64,000 nt of DNA from CAYSAQ01 sp964429235 (GTDB taxonomy: Bacteria > Margulisbacteria > Riflemargulisbacteria > GWF2-35-9 > DYQY01). The notes under the pieces are model-generated. The model made no database searches. It was not told the DNA's origin and worked only from the letters and a program-made list of their open reading frames with translations. The stretch lies in the NCBI GenBank assembly GCA_964429235.1, contig CAYSAQ010000002.1:248001-312000 (forward strand). Reading direction: 5' to 3'. Both the position numbers and the translations under genes were made by a program. This document shows positions 1 through 9,083 of the stretch, one piece after another. Every line of letters starts with the position of its first letter. The first letter of the stretch is position 1.

Positions 1-738
1 TAGTAGTATTGATCCATCATGCATATCAATTCCAGTAGAAGCTGGCGGAACTTTTTCGTTCCATAATTCACTGTTTGGGTTTCCTATTTTAAAAGAGAGG
101 CTTTTAAAAAAATCAGCTCTAGCATTGTTCATGTTTTGATAGTTTTCGCCTACTTCACCATTAATAGTAATAATATCCTTTTGGTATATCCAAGTTCTAG
201 CAACCTCACCAAAAGAAAACCCGTTTTCTTCAAGAAGAGTATTTGCATGTTGAAACACATCCACGGACTCAGCATATGGCCCCACAATGCCGCCTCTTGG
301 CGTTATCCCAGAGAAGAAAGCCCATTCCATGTCCTCAAACTCTAAGATGCTTAAATTGTTGTTTATGCGTTTAGGAGTAAGTTCACTAATTAAAATCTCT
401 ATTAAGCAATCTTCGCCAAATGCCGGTGGCTGAGGGATTATGCTAAAAGCAGGTGTTTTTCCGCCATAGTAAATAGCTAGTTCTGTTTCAATTTCTTTTG
501 CTTTGGTTAGATTTTTTGTGAAGATTTGAGTTCTTATTACATTGTCAGCAGATAGGTTGTTGTCAGCTAAAAGTTTATCAAGCTGTTTTAGGTTGTTGCG
601 AAGCTGAGCTATTACGCCTTGTCCAGCAGTTGGAGCAATAGCTGCATTTATAGCTTTAGTTCCACACAGATTCCCTATAGAAGAAAGCGTGTAGTTGCCT
701 GTTAATAAGCTAGAAGTTGATATAATTTTGTGTAACAT
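1..738 (-). CDS. Rid/YjgF-family protein with chorismatase-like second half (3' end outside window)
   Basis: The reading frame is open on the minus strand from an ATG at 738 to the left edge, so at least 246 codons are present and the C-terminus is missing. The first half has the usual Rid (YjgF/RidA) pattern: a GQGVIAQ segment, a QLDKLLADNNLS helix and VIRTQIFTKNL. The second half has NNARADFF followed later by PPASTGID, which resembles the R and PASTGI signatures of FkbO/Hyg5-type chorismatases and related double-Rid proteins. Family knowledge suggests hydrolysis of an enamine/imine or chorismate-like substrate; the substrate here is unknown. No signal peptide is visible. A TTCGATATATT element lies just upstream, so the transcript may be leaderless. 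Assignment to the Rid superfamily is fairly firm; the chorismatase-like reading is tentative. Confidence 0.75.
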   Translation of the reverse strand, partial: MLHKIISTSSLLTGNYTLSSIGNLCGTKAINAAIAPTAGQGVIAQLRNNLKQLDKLLADNNLSADNVIRTQIFTKNLTKAKEIETELAIYYGGKTPAFSIIPQPPAFGEDCLIEILISELTPKRINNNLSILEFEDMEWAFFSGITPRGGIVGPYAESVDVFQHANTLLEENGFSFGEVARTWIYQKDIITINGEVGENYQNMNNARADFFKSLSFKIGNPNSELWNEKVPPASTGIDMHDGSILL

Positions 739-744
739 TCAGAA

Positions 745-773
745 ATATATCGAAACCTAGTTCAATATATTGC
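745..773 (-). promoter_or_regulatory. Candidate ECF-like promoter of the Rid-family gene
   Basis: On the minus strand TTCGATATATT (754 down to 744) lies just before the ATG at 738, with 9 bases between CGATA and ATG. The same element occurs before four other genes in this window. The upstream half is weak here (GCAAT instead of GGGAA), so this is the poorest match of the five. Confidence 0.4.
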
Positions 774-803
774 AGTAAAAAATATTAATAAATAAAGTTT
801 TTT

Positions 804-1610
804 TTAACTTCCCCAAGTATAAGCAAATGAGTAGATTAGCTCATCAGAGATAGAATAAGGAACCTCTACCGCGTATTTTACTGATCCAAGATAAGATTGA
901 GTTCCTATCATAAAAGGTAAATCAAATCCTAATGCATATCCGTTTTCGTTGGCACCAACATTAAGCATTGTTGTATCATTTATTAGCAGTGAAAGTCCTG
1001 AACTATATTTTATTTTTTCTCCAGCAAGTCTTATGAAACTGATTTTGTTAGACCACATTACTTTATTCCAAGGGATAAAGTTTAGACCAAAACCAATTGT
1101 TGGAGGGAAATCATTATCCAAGATATTATCGTTATCCTTAAAGAAATGTTCCAAGGTAACTCCCGAGTAGACTTTGTTGCGAAGGTCCATATAGCTTACG
1201 CCTAATAGTGTTGACCAGCCATTGCTTTTGACTCCAGCGGCATCTAATGCAATTGTTTGATAAGTTATGCCCCAGGAGAAAGATTTGTTTATTTTTGACC
1301 CATAACCGAAGAGCGCTATTGTTGCATTTTCACTGATAGATTTTTCTTCAAGTTTCATTTCTCCAGCACCAAACCCGTTATAAATAACATAACTAAGGGT
1401 TTGTTTGGCTGTTCTTTGTTTTGTTGTGTCGATGTTTTGGTTGCTAATAGCAAACCGTGTTTGAGGCAAAAAGGCAGGATTAACAACAAAGGCTTCGTGG
1501 TTCATGATAAGCGCAATATTAGATTTTGCTACACTTAAATCAGATACACTTGTCAAATTGTAAGCAAAACTAATGTAAGTTAAAAATAGAAATAGAACTT
1601 TGATTTTCAT
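804..1610 (-). CDS. Predicted secreted or outer-membrane beta-barrel protein
   Basis: A 268-residue protein with an N-terminal hydrophobic signal sequence (MKIKVLFLFLTYISFA) and an NPAFL segment near residue 45, as is common in FadL/PorV/UPF0164-like outer-membrane proteins. The rest has many short alternating hydrophobic stretches with aromatic residues and little predicted helix, consistent with a beta-barrel. The start codon overlaps the stop of the upstream lipoprotein gene by one base (TAATG), so the two are translationally coupled and probably act in the same envelope process. The specific function is not recognisable. Confidence 0.6.
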   Translation of the reverse strand: MKIKVLFLFLTYISFAYNLTSVSDLSVAKSNIALIMNHEAFVVNPAFLPQTRFAISNQNIDTTKQRTAKQTLSYVIYNGFGAGEMKLEEKSISENATIALFGYGSKINKSFSWGITYQTIALDAAGVKSNGWSTLLGVSYMDLRNKVYSGVTLEHFFKDNDNILDNDFPPTIGFGLNFIPWNKVMWSNKISFIRLAGEKIKYSSGLSLLINDTTMLNVGANENGYALGFDLPFMIGTQSYLGSVKYAVEVPYSISDELIYSFAYTWGS

Positions 1611-3178
1611 TAGTTGCTATTAATATTCGTTGATGAGGGACTAGTGTCTTTTGATAATTCATTTATGTTCAGAGTATTTAAAGAGTCATCTGCATTAATT
1701 TTTTTCTCATAACCACTATTTTTTAAAACTGAATTAAGCGCATATTTAATATTTTTGTCAGTTACTTTAGATGCATAGAATTTTATATTTGTTAGCATTT
1801 TTGAAGCTGGTTGGTGGCTAGCAATTGTAGCTGTTTGTTTTACAATGTCCTCTAGCAATTCTTTAATTGTTGTAAGGTCTTCAGATGACCTTGCTTTGTC
1901 TACTAAAAATGAAAAGTTTTTATTAGCTTTATAAACTGCGGAAAGTTTCTTTAATTCTAAAACAAAGGAACGAAGGTATGTATTGTTTTCGTAATGTTGA
2001 TTGATTAGGCTAATGTTTTGTTCGAATATTTCAGGCATTGCATAGAAATCATTTGTTGGTGAAGTTGCAAGGTTTTTACCTAAAGCAAGGAGCAAATCCT
2101 TCATGTTATCTTTAGTCATATTTTTGTTGATAAACTTTAAAATGTCATTAACCTCGGCACTGGTTTGTTCATTATAGGGGACATTTTTTAATTCTAAAAG
2201 TTTTGATAATGCTGATACTGATTCTTTAGATGGAACCTTCTTGATTAATGATTTAGCGAGAAGTGTTGCATTACTTGGAAGAGTTGATTTCTTAAAAGTT
2301 TCAGCAATATATCCAACCGTTTGTGAAGTTAGGTTTTTTTCAATGTGAGCGATGATAACTTCTGCGAGCTCTTCATCAAGAACAGCTTCTTGAATAAGGT
2401 AGCTATATGTTTTTGCATCATTAAAACTTAGGAAGATATCTGTAATGTTTTTTTTATCTCTAACTGAAGCATCTTTTGCTGTAATAATTAATGGAGCAAT
2501 GATTCTGTCATTATTTATTAGGCTCATGGATTGTATTAGACCAGAGAGATCTTCAGTGTTTTTTTCTTTTAGTATATCTAGAAGAAAGGTTAGTGTTTTT
2601 TCATTATTATATAAAGCAACGAATTGGTAGTAGCTTAATAATTGGTTTGAAACCAGGTTATTAGTTATTCCTTTTTCTTCTTGAGCAATGATTTCTTCTA
2701 CGAAACGATCGGTAGCTACATTATGAAGGCTTATTAGTTCATTTGTAATGTCATCAGAGTCTATTGCTAGAAGAGAGTTAGCAAAATATTTCTTATTTTC
2801 AATAGAAGTGTTTGGCTGTAAGCCAGATTCTATTATGCAAGAGTAGTCTGAAGAAAGGTTGTAATCAAATATTAAATCACAAATTAATTTTTTAGAAAGA
2901 GGATCTGTGTTTGTTTTTATCTCAGTTTTGAAGTTAGCAGAAATAGCAGGATTATTAAGTCTTACTATTCTTTCCTTTGCATCTTTTTTCATTTCAGGGT
3001 TATAAGTATTAGTATCTCCTTTTACGATTTCCCAATATAACATTGAAGCTTCAGCTAGTTTTTCGTTTTTTTCTAATAAATCTCCTTGTTCTAAGCTCAC
3101 TTGGCATCCAGCAAGAAAGACAGTTAATGACAATAAAATGACCGTAAAAATGCTGGTTAAATGTTTAGTGTTTTTCAA
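1610..3178 (-). CDS. Predicted lipoprotein with helical-repeat architecture
   Basis: A 522-residue protein whose N-terminus has a lipobox (VFLAGC, Cys near residue 25), predicting lipidation and anchoring in an envelope membrane. The remainder is rich in alternating short helices (for example repeated LIxxxxSLxNNDR/DAKTYSYLI-type segments), consistent with a HEAT/TPR-like scaffold. The start is TTG at 3178, preceded at good distance by AGGGGGA. It is coupled by a one-base overlap to the downstream barrel-like protein gene. No enzymatic motif is seen; a structural or assembly role in the envelope is inference. Confidence 0.6.
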   Translation of the reverse strand: MKNTKHLTSIFTVILLSLTVFLAGCQVSLEQGDLLEKNEKLAEASMLYWEIVKGDTNTYNPEMKKDAKERIVRLNNPAISANFKTEIKTNTDPLSKKLICDLIFDYNLSSDYSCIIESGLQPNTSIENKKYFANSLLAIDSDDITNELISLHNVATDRFVEEIIAQEEKGITNNLVSNQLLSYYQFVALYNNEKTLTFLLDILKEKNTEDLSGLIQSMSLINNDRIIAPLIITAKDASVRDKKNITDIFLSFNDAKTYSYLIQEAVLDEELAEVIIAHIEKNLTSQTVGYIAETFKKSTLPSNATLLAKSLIKKVPSKESVSALSKLLELKNVPYNEQTSAEVNDILKFINKNMTKDNMKDLLLALGKNLATSPTNDFYAMPEIFEQNISLINQHYENNTYLRSFVLELKKLSAVYKANKNFSFLVDKARSSEDLTTIKELLEDIVKQTATIASHQPASKMLTNIKFYASKVTDKNIKYALNSVLKNSGYEKKINADDSLNTLNINELSKDTSPSSTNINSN

Positions 3179-3301
3179 TAGATCCCCCTGTGATAAATAT
3201 ATGCCACAATCTTATTTTATAACAGATACGCCACAAGAACAAAACAATATCCTGAAAAAAAGCAATCATGATATAATTATTTAAAAAATAAGGAGATATA
3301 T

Positions 3302-4594
3302 ATGAATCCACAAGCAATAGAATTAAATCAATTAATACAACAAAAAAACGCAACAGTATATGATCTTTTAAGCGAGAAAGGGAAAGCTGCATTTTTCCCA
3401 AAATCTGGGATATTAGGCCAAACAGCTCAAGCAAAAGGAAAAAAAATTAATGCAACAATTGGTGCTGCTATCGAAGATGACGGGACTCCAATGAGATTAC
3501 AATCTATTGCAAGTAAGGTGGATTTAGATCCAGCAAAGATTTTTCCATATGCTCCTAGCTATGGTCGTCCAGACTTAAGACAAAAATGGCAAAGTATGAT
3601 TGTAGAAAAGAACCCAACATTAAAAGGTAAAGAAATCAGCTTACCCGTAGTTACTAATGCACTTACTCATGGGTTAAGTATTTTAGGTCAGATGTTCTTT
3701 GATGTTGAAGAAAAGGTAGTTCTTTCAGATTTGTTTTGGGGTAATTATAATTTAGTCTTTAAACAGCCGTATGCTGTTCAGTTTGATGTTTATAACACAT
3801 TTAAAAACGGAGCACTAGATGTTGATGCTTTAGAAAAAAAACTATTAGATGGAGCAGTAGAAAAGAAAGTTGTTTTATTAAATTTCCCCAATAACCCGAC
3901 AGGCTATAGCCCAACAAGAGATGAGGCAAAGACAATAATTGCTATTATTAAGCGTTCAGCCGATCAAGGTAGTAAGCTTCTTGTAATTCTTGATGATGCT
4001 TATTTCGGATTAGTTTATAACCAAGATGTTTATAAGGAATCATTATTTGCTGAATTAGCTGACCTTCATGAGAATGTTTTGGCTGTAAAAGTAGATGGTT
4101 CTACAAAAGAAGATTATGTGTGGGGTTTTAGAGTAGGGTTTGTTACTTATGGAATTAAGGGTGGAGATAAAGAAATATATTCCGCATTAGAAGCTAAGAC
4201 AGCGGGGCTAATCAGAGGGAATATTTCGAATGCTCCAAACATTTCACAATCGTTGTTGTTAGAGGCCTATAGTTCTCCAGATTATGCAAAAGAGAAACAA
4301 GAAAAGGGGGAGATTTTAAAATCTAGATATGAAGCAGTTGCAAGTATTCTTAATAAAAAAAGCGAATATGCTGAGTATTTTACACCACTTCCATTTAATT
4401 CAGGATACTTTATGTGTGTTCAATTAAAAGAAGGTATTGATGGAGAAGTTTTAAGAAATCTTTTGCTTGATGAATATAGCACAGGTGTTATATGGGCTGC
4501 AGGTGTTATTAGATTAGCTTATTCGGCAGTGCCAGAATCGTTGATTGCGGAGTTGTTTGATAACTTATATAAAGCTTGTAAGAAATTAGTCTAG
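3302..4594 (+). CDS. Class I/II PLP-dependent aminotransferase
   Basis: A 430-residue fold-type I aminotransferase. Visible family marks are NFPNNPTGY (substrate/cofactor-binding NNPTG), DDAYFGL (the Asp and Tyr that contact PLP) and a Lys-containing stretch KVDGSTKEDYVWGFRVGF around the Schiff-base lysine, with the G-x-R-x-G that follows it in aspartate/aromatic aminotransferases. It starts at an ATG with AAGGAG seven bases upstream and a TATAAT at 3272-3277. It is probably an amino-acid aminotransferase acting on aspartate or an aromatic amino acid; the substrate cannot be read from the sequence. It is monocistronic and ends in a strong terminator shared with the convergent gene. Confidence 0.85.
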   Translation: MNPQAIELNQLIQQKNATVYDLLSEKGKAAFFPKSGILGQTAQAKGKKINATIGAAIEDDGTPMRLQSIASKVDLDPAKIFPYAPSYGRPDLRQKWQSMIVEKNPTLKGKEISLPVVTNALTHGLSILGQMFFDVEEKVVLSDLFWGNYNLVFKQPYAVQFDVYNTFKNGALDVDALEKKLLDGAVEKKVVLLNFPNNPTGYSPTRDEAKTIIAIIKRSADQGSKLLVILDDAYFGLVYNQDVYKESLFAELADLHENVLAVKVDGSTKEDYVWGFRVGFVTYGIKGGDKEIYSALEAKTAGLIRGNISNAPNISQSLLLEAYSSPDYAKEKQEKGEILKSRYEAVASILNKKSEYAEYFTPLPFNSGYFMCVQLKEGIDGEVLRNLLLDEYSTGVIWAAGVIRLAYSAVPESLIAELFDNLYKACKKLV

Positions 4595-4613
4595 AAACAA
4601 AATAATTTAAAAC

Positions 4614-4645
4614 AAAAAGCCCAGTCAATTGACTGGGCTTTTTTT
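4614..4645. terminator. Bidirectional intrinsic terminator
   Basis: AGCCCAGTCAATTGACTGGGCT is a perfect palindrome flanked by A5 on the left and T7 on the right, so it can terminate the aminotransferase gene on the plus strand and the convergent membrane-protein gene on the minus strand. Confidence 0.9.
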
Positions 4646-4663
4646 ATTGCTTTAATAATCAGT

Positions 4664-5488
4664 TTATTTTTTAAGTCTTCTTAGTTCCGGTAAGTAACGA
4701 ACACCAGCACCTAATGCGAAACAATAAACTGTTGCATTTATAATTCCACCGAAGAAAGGCAATAGTTGTAATAACCATAATATTATTAAGCCCAGAGCGG
4801 TTTCCCATGTAATAGCTAATTGTGTCTTTCTTAGTTTTGAAGCTGCTGTTTTACCAATTAGCTGCGCTATAGCAACTTTTCCAAAGAAGGTTACGATTGC
4901 TATCACTAAGAAATAAAGAGGCAATAAAAGAATTCCAAATATAGATAAAATAAAGACAATCATAATTGGCAGGATAAGAACCCAGCTAAGAATACCTATT
5001 CCTAGCGTTTTCCATGGAGATGTTTCTGTTAAGAATGATATTCCTCCAATTATTTTAGGAAAGAAAATTACTGCGAGCATACAGATAAGCAGTGAAGATA
5101 AAGACATTAATATAGGAAGCACTTTTCCTTGTTTTGGGCATGCAAACTGCATAGAGCTTACAATATTTGTTATTTGTTCTTCTGAAAGATTGGTTGCAGT
5201 ATTGTTTAGTTTGGCACGTTTAGAGCGGTTTATTTTACCTCCGACAACAACAATTTCTCCATTTACTTGAGAATATCGACCCAAGGAAAGATCTCCGTTT
5301 AGTACGACAATGTTTTCATTAATGGTTCCATTTACTTCAACATCTCCATTGATGCAAAATACGTTACTAATGGCGTCACCCTTGTTTATGACTATGTTTT
5401 CGCCTGTTTTAAATATATTTATATCTTCGTAGGCAACAAAGAATAGAGTAGACGCAAGTATAATAATAAATGCTAAAAGTTTTTTCAT
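4664..5488 (-). CDS. Membrane protein with bactofilin-like N-terminal repeats
   Basis: A 274-residue protein. After a signal/anchor segment, residues about 30-90 hold short beta-helix-type repeats (INKGDAISNVFCINGDVEVNG, NIVVLNGDLSLG, GEIVVVGGKI) like those of bactofilins and polymer-forming proteins. Residues about 120-265 contain roughly four hydrophobic membrane spans. This pairing of an extracytoplasmic beta-helical patch with a multi-span C-terminus is seen in uncharacterised envelope proteins. The start ATG is preceded by GGGGGA. The role is unknown; envelope organisation is a guess. Confidence 0.6.
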   Translation of the reverse strand: MKKLLAFIIILASTLFFVAYEDINIFKTGENIVINKGDAISNVFCINGDVEVNGTINENIVVLNGDLSLGRYSQVNGEIVVVGGKINRSKRAKLNNTATNLSEEQITNIVSSMQFACPKQGKVLPILMSLSSLLICMLAVIFFPKIIGGISFLTETSPWKTLGIGILSWVLILPIMIVFILSIFGILLLPLYFLVIAIVTFFGKVAIAQLIGKTAASKLRKTQLAITWETALGLIILWLLQLLPFFGGIINATVYCFALGAGVRYLPELRRLKK

Positions 5489-5568
5489 GATATCCCCCCG
5501 GCTTGTTTTGTAGTGTATATAATTCTATTATAGAATTAACGCAAGTGGAATCATTTTTTAAAATACAT

Positions 5569-5594
5569 GGGAAAAAAGTTTAATTGGTTCGATA
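5569..5594 (+). promoter_or_regulatory. Candidate ECF-like promoter (GGGAA-N14-TTCGATA)
   Basis: GGGAA at 5569-5573 and TTCGATATAAT from 5588 reproduce the spacing (19 bases from first G to TTCG) found at three other loci in this window. The TATAAT inside it (5593-5598) would also fit a sigma-70 -10 box, so the sigma class is uncertain. Confidence 0.5.
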
Positions 5595-5636
5595 TAATAG
5601 TGTATAACAAAGATAATAAAAAGATAGGTTAGAACA

Positions 5637-6437
5637 ATGGAAATAGGAAACATACATATATCAAACGCTCCACATATTCAAATCGATCATAATCGTGAGC
5701 CTAGACAGGACGATAGGCCTGATTTTAAATCTTTTTTACCAAACCCAGATATTAATATTATTACTAAATCTAAAGAAGTTGATGAAAATATAGTTATTAG
5801 CCCTGAAGCTGATGAAACAAAAATAATTCTGACCAAATACCGTACTACTTTAAATTTATTATTAGGATTTAAAGATGCATTTATTGAAGAGGCAACGATG
5901 TTTCTAGGTGAAAGCGGCCGTTCTTATGTGATGTCGTTAAATGAGGATGTTCAAAAGAGAAACGACGTTTTAGCAAGGTTAATTCCAGAGACTTTTAAGC
6001 AGAGAGTGTTAGCTTGGGCTATTAATTATAAGTTATTTTTAGTGATAGATATGCTTCAACAGGACTATACTATTGAGAATAAACAGCAGATGCGCAATCA
6101 ATATTTAAATACTGCAAAGCAAGTGATTGCTTATGCTTTTCATGACAGCCATTGGTCGCAAGTAATTGATGATGTCCGGGAGACGGTGAAGAATTCTGAG
6201 ATGGAGTATTATGAGAAGAAATTGCTAACCATTAAGCAAAAGATAGTTAGAGTTGGCGATATGCCGAACCATAGAGATCGTGTTAATGCTCTAAATATTC
6301 TTAATAAATATATAGAGGAATTTGCCTCAAATTATTATACAAATTCTTTTCCTATTAATGAACATAGTATGGATCGCTTGAAGAAGCTAGTCGACTATAT
6401 CAACAAAGAGCATTCTTTAAGACTAGAACTCGTATAA
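5637..6437 (+). CDS. Uncharacterised 266-residue protein
   Basis: I do not recognise this family. The protein has a polar, probably disordered N-terminus of about 60 residues (MEIGNIHISNAPH, then several Pro/Asp/Arg) followed by a helical domain rich in Glu, Lys and Tyr. There is no signal peptide, membrane span or catalytic motif I can name. It stands alone with its own promoter carrying the TTCGATAT element shared with other lineage-specific genes here, so co-regulation with them is the only functional hint. Confidence 0.6.
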   Translation: MEIGNIHISNAPHIQIDHNREPRQDDRPDFKSFLPNPDINIITKSKEVDENIVISPEADETKIILTKYRTTLNLLLGFKDAFIEEATMFLGESGRSYVMSLNEDVQKRNDVLARLIPETFKQRVLAWAINYKLFLVIDMLQQDYTIENKQQMRNQYLNTAKQVIAYAFHDSHWSQVIDDVRETVKNSEMEYYEKKLLTIKQKIVRVGDMPNHRDRVNALNILNKYIEEFASNYYTNSFPINEHSMDRLKKLVDYINKEHSLRLELV

Positions 6438-6489
6438 ACCTGCTAATTTTTCAAATTCAGTCTATAATAGTAAGAAGAGAGGGGTTTTA

Positions 6490-7587
6490 ATGAAAAAATT
6501 AAGCATACCTGATTGGTTTTTCTTTTTGCTATTAGTGTCATTGACGCTTGTGTTTTATAAGATACTTACCCCGTATTTAATCGATATTTTTTTAGCAATA
6601 ATACTTGCGCACCTAATGAGGGGTGTTTTTATGTTTTTCAATGATAAAGTAGGCAATAAAACATTGGCGTCTACTATTACAGTTTTTTTAACGGTATTTT
6701 TAATTATTATTCCTATTCTTTTGGTTGGAATAATACTTGCAAACGAGGTAATTAGAATTTATTCTACGGTTATAAATTCTATACCAAACATAGAAGCTGC
6801 TTTTAACAATATAGGCAATATACCAATGTTGCAGCCATTATTTGAGGCCAATGCACAGGTTAATCTTATGGAGGCATTGTCTGATTTAATAAGGGGTTCT
6901 GCAGGGTATATAGTTAATTTTACCAGCCAAGCAGTAATAGGAATTGGTATTAATGTTTTTCATTTATTTATTATTTGTTTTCTTATTTTCTTTTTATATA
7001 TTGATGGGGAGAGGCTTCTAAAGAAAGTGCTTTATCTTTCTCCTCTAGATGATAAAGAAGAACAGCAGCTATTAGATGAGGTGATAACCATCACTGATGC
7101 TACCTTGTTGGGAACTTTATTAATAGGAGTTATTGAAGGGGTTTTTGGAGCTTCAGTTTTTGTTTTTTTTGGGATAGCTTCACCTGTATTCTGGGGTGTG
7201 GCAATAATGATTTTATCAGTTATTCCAATTGTTGGTACTATTTTTATTATGGTTCCAGCTGGTATTTTTTTGATTGTTTCTGGTTCATGGGTTTCGGGAT
7301 TAGTTGTTATCGTTTTAGCTTATGGAGGCACAACTATTACACAAAATTATATGAAGCCTTTCTTTGTTTCTAGACGAGCAGGACCCCATCCTGCAATTAT
7401 TTTATTATCTACGCTGGGCGGTCTTGCTTGGTTTGGTCCAGTTGGGTTCGTTATTGGGCCAGTGTTTGCATCCCTGTTTATAGGTATTTGGGAGCAATTT
7501 GGCATGAAGTATAAAGAAGAACTAGATCAGTGGAATCGTGGCAAAAGAGATTTAATCGAAGAAACTTTTTTTAACGACGTTTACTGA
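6490..7587 (+). CDS. AI-2E family transporter (PerM/YdiK-type permease)
   Basis: A 365-residue protein with about eight membrane spans: two near residues 10-45, one near 60-85, one near 150-170, and a C-terminal block from about 200 to 340. The conserved late segments are recognisable: a VIEGVFGASVFVFFGI region, VIPIVGTIFIMVPAGIF and QNYMKPFFVSRRAGPHPAIILLS. This order and length fit the AI-2E/UPF0118 permease family, whose members export small molecules or exchange ions; the substrate is unknown. The ATG has GAGAGGGG upstream. The 3' end overlaps the convergent gene by 17 bases. Confidence 0.85.
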   Translation: MKKLSIPDWFFFLLLVSLTLVFYKILTPYLIDIFLAIILAHLMRGVFMFFNDKVGNKTLASTITVFLTVFLIIIPILLVGIILANEVIRIYSTVINSIPNIEAAFNNIGNIPMLQPLFEANAQVNLMEALSDLIRGSAGYIVNFTSQAVIGIGINVFHLFIICFLIFFLYIDGERLLKKVLYLSPLDDKEEQQLLDEVITITDATLLGTLLIGVIEGVFGASVFVFFGIASPVFWGVAIMILSVIPIVGTIFIMVPAGIFLIVSGSWVSGLVVIVLAYGGTTITQNYMKPFFVSRRAGPHPAIILLSTLGGLAWFGPVGFVIGPVFASLFIGIWEQFGMKYKEELDQWNRGKRDLIEETFFNDVY

Positions 7588-8281
7588 TTGAGTTTAGCTT
7601 AGCTTTTTTAAGAGAATATTCTTTGGAATCCACTATGAGTGTATGTGGAATTTGAACACCTTTTATGTTTTCGTAATCATCATAGTAGCTTGAGTGTTTG
7701 TTTGTTTCTATGCTCCGGATAAGCCCATTTGAGTTTGTTTTTATATTTGCGGTTATTGTTATATTTTGAAAGCTTATAGAGGCATAGTCTTTGTTTGTTT
7801 CTGTTTGGATATGTCCCAGATAGCTAGGAATATATGGTGCAAAAATTAATTGTTCTGCTAATTGATCCTTTGTTTTGATGGTATTAGTTTTGATAGCAAA
7901 AGTTTGGAATAAAAATATTTTTGACTCAGATTGTCCTTGATTAAATGTATTAGATTCCTGAGTGACGCCAGATGCTATTAATGTGAAGAAATAAGGTTTA
8001 TCGCCTAATAAGAAAACTTTTACAGACTCTCCATTACCTTTAAATTTTAGTTCAGAGAAAGTTATTTGTTCAATTTCTGAACTTACAGCGCTATTAAAGA
8101 TGTTTAGGAATTCTTTATCCTGGAAAGACATTTTGCGTGTATAGTTTTTGTTGTGTTCAAAAATAAGTTGAGCTTTTGATAATTTTACAAAATGCCCATA
8201 TTGATAGTGTAGGTATGTCGGTATAAGTGTAAGAAAAATTAAAATAGCTATACGTGGGCCAATAGGTTTTTTAAAGTTCAT
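7571..8281 (-). CDS. Uncharacterised membrane-anchored protein
   Basis: A 236-residue protein with one N-terminal hydrophobic segment (residues about 10-28), predicting an anchored extracytoplasmic domain. The C-terminus contains YDDYENIKGVQIPHTLIV followed by a YSLKKAKLNSI strand. This is similar in style to lipoprotein-carrier-like or DUF6544-like beta-sheet proteins, but I am not confident of the family. There is no Shine-Dalgarno; a TATATT ends six bases before the ATG, suggesting a leaderless transcript. Its end overlaps the AI-2E gene by 17 bases on the opposite strand. Confidence 0.55.
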   Translation of the reverse strand: MNFKKPIGPRIAILIFLTLIPTYLHYQYGHFVKLSKAQLIFEHNKNYTRKMSFQDKEFLNIFNSAVSSEIEQITFSELKFKGNGESVKVFLLGDKPYFFTLIASGVTQESNTFNQGQSESKIFLFQTFAIKTNTIKTKDQLAEQLIFAPYIPSYLGHIQTETNKDYASISFQNITITANIKTNSNGLIRSIETNKHSSYYDDYENIKGVQIPHTLIVDSKEYSLKKAKLNSISKRR

Positions 8282-8287
8282 GCTTCT

Positions 8288-8293
8288 AATATA
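8288..8293 (-). promoter_or_regulatory. -10-like box of a probable leaderless gene
   Basis: On the minus strand TATATT lies six bases upstream of the ATG at 8281, with TTCACT 18 bases further upstream as a possible -35. Confidence 0.45.
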
Positions 8294-8329
8294 TCAGAAA
8301 AAGATGGAGAAAGTGAATGCTGGCTGTTT

Positions 8330-9025
8330 TTATTTAGATTTAGGATTTTTAGGACGATAATTTCTTTTTGGGTTTGGATTTGGGCATACGGAGTACATTC
8401 CATCTATATGTTCAAAAAGCTTATCATCAATATGCTGCCACATTGGGTCTAGAATAAAGTCTATGCCTTCTCTTCTAGCAACTTTAGCCGCAGGAATAAA
8501 GTCGGCGTCGCCGGCAACTAGGATGATTTGATCTACTTGCTGTTTGTAAGCAAAGGTAGAGATATCTAGTCCAATTTTCATATCAACACCTTTTTGTGTA
8601 AGGTCAAAGTAGAAGTCCTCATCTGTAAGTGATTTGAAAGATGTTTTGCCTGTTAGCAAATCTTTAGTAATCATAGGTTTTAATAGCCATCCATAACCTG
8701 TTTTTAGTTTGCCTAATCTTAAAACCATTTTTCTTGTTTTTTTAAGTTCATCAAATAGCTTTATTTTGAATAGAGCTAGAGGTGTTTGTCCAAAATCTAG
8801 TTTTTTATTACCAATTGGGGTTGTATGTGATTCCTCATAAGGAACACAGTCATAAAAAAAAACTTTAAGCAAATCGAATTCGAACTTTTTTTGAAACTCT
8901 TGGCAGATGTTGGAGATAGTTTTTGCAACTTTAGCTGCGCCATCATCCATGGGTGATTTCCCATATACTACATAATATCTTTTTAAGAAAAATCCACCGT
9001 CTATTAATATTGCTGTTTTTGTCAT
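8330..9025 (-). CDS. NYN-domain (LabA/DUF88-like) protein, putative RNase
   Basis: A 231-residue protein of the NYN/PIN-like nuclease superfamily. The N-terminal AILIDGGFF gives the first acidic residue, and ILVAGDADFIPAAKVARREG carries the GDxDF metal-binding signature typical of LabA/DUF88 members; KKGVDMKIGLDI between them matches the usual third acidic motif. These proteins are metal-dependent single-stranded RNA nucleases or their relatives. The C-terminal 20 residues are Asn/Pro/Lys-rich. It is monocistronic by spacing; its substrate and pathway are unknown. Confidence 0.8.
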   Translation of the reverse strand: MTKTAILIDGGFFLKRYYVVYGKSPMDDGAAKVAKTISNICQEFQKKFEFDLLKVFFYDCVPYEESHTTPIGNKKLDFGQTPLALFKIKLFDELKKTRKMVLRLGKLKTGYGWLLKPMITKDLLTGKTSFKSLTDEDFYFDLTQKGVDMKIGLDISTFAYKQQVDQIILVAGDADFIPAAKVARREGIDFILDPMWQHIDDKLFEHIDGMYSVCPNPNPKRNYRPKNPKSK

Positions 9026-9083
9026 ATTTGTATTATCTAGGTAAATATAAAAAAAGTAAACTGATAGAGTTCGGTAAGCTTCA

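Noticed and set aside
3165..3434. 89-codon hydrophobic frame on the minus strand
   Set aside because: Overlaps the start of the aminotransferase gene and the start of the lipoprotein gene; no ribosome binding site and probably spurious.
5588..5598. FliA (sigma-28) promoter reading of TTCGATAT
   Set aside because: The -10 part resembles GCCGATAA, but no TAAA -35 box is found at the proper distance; the conserved upstream part is GGGAA instead.
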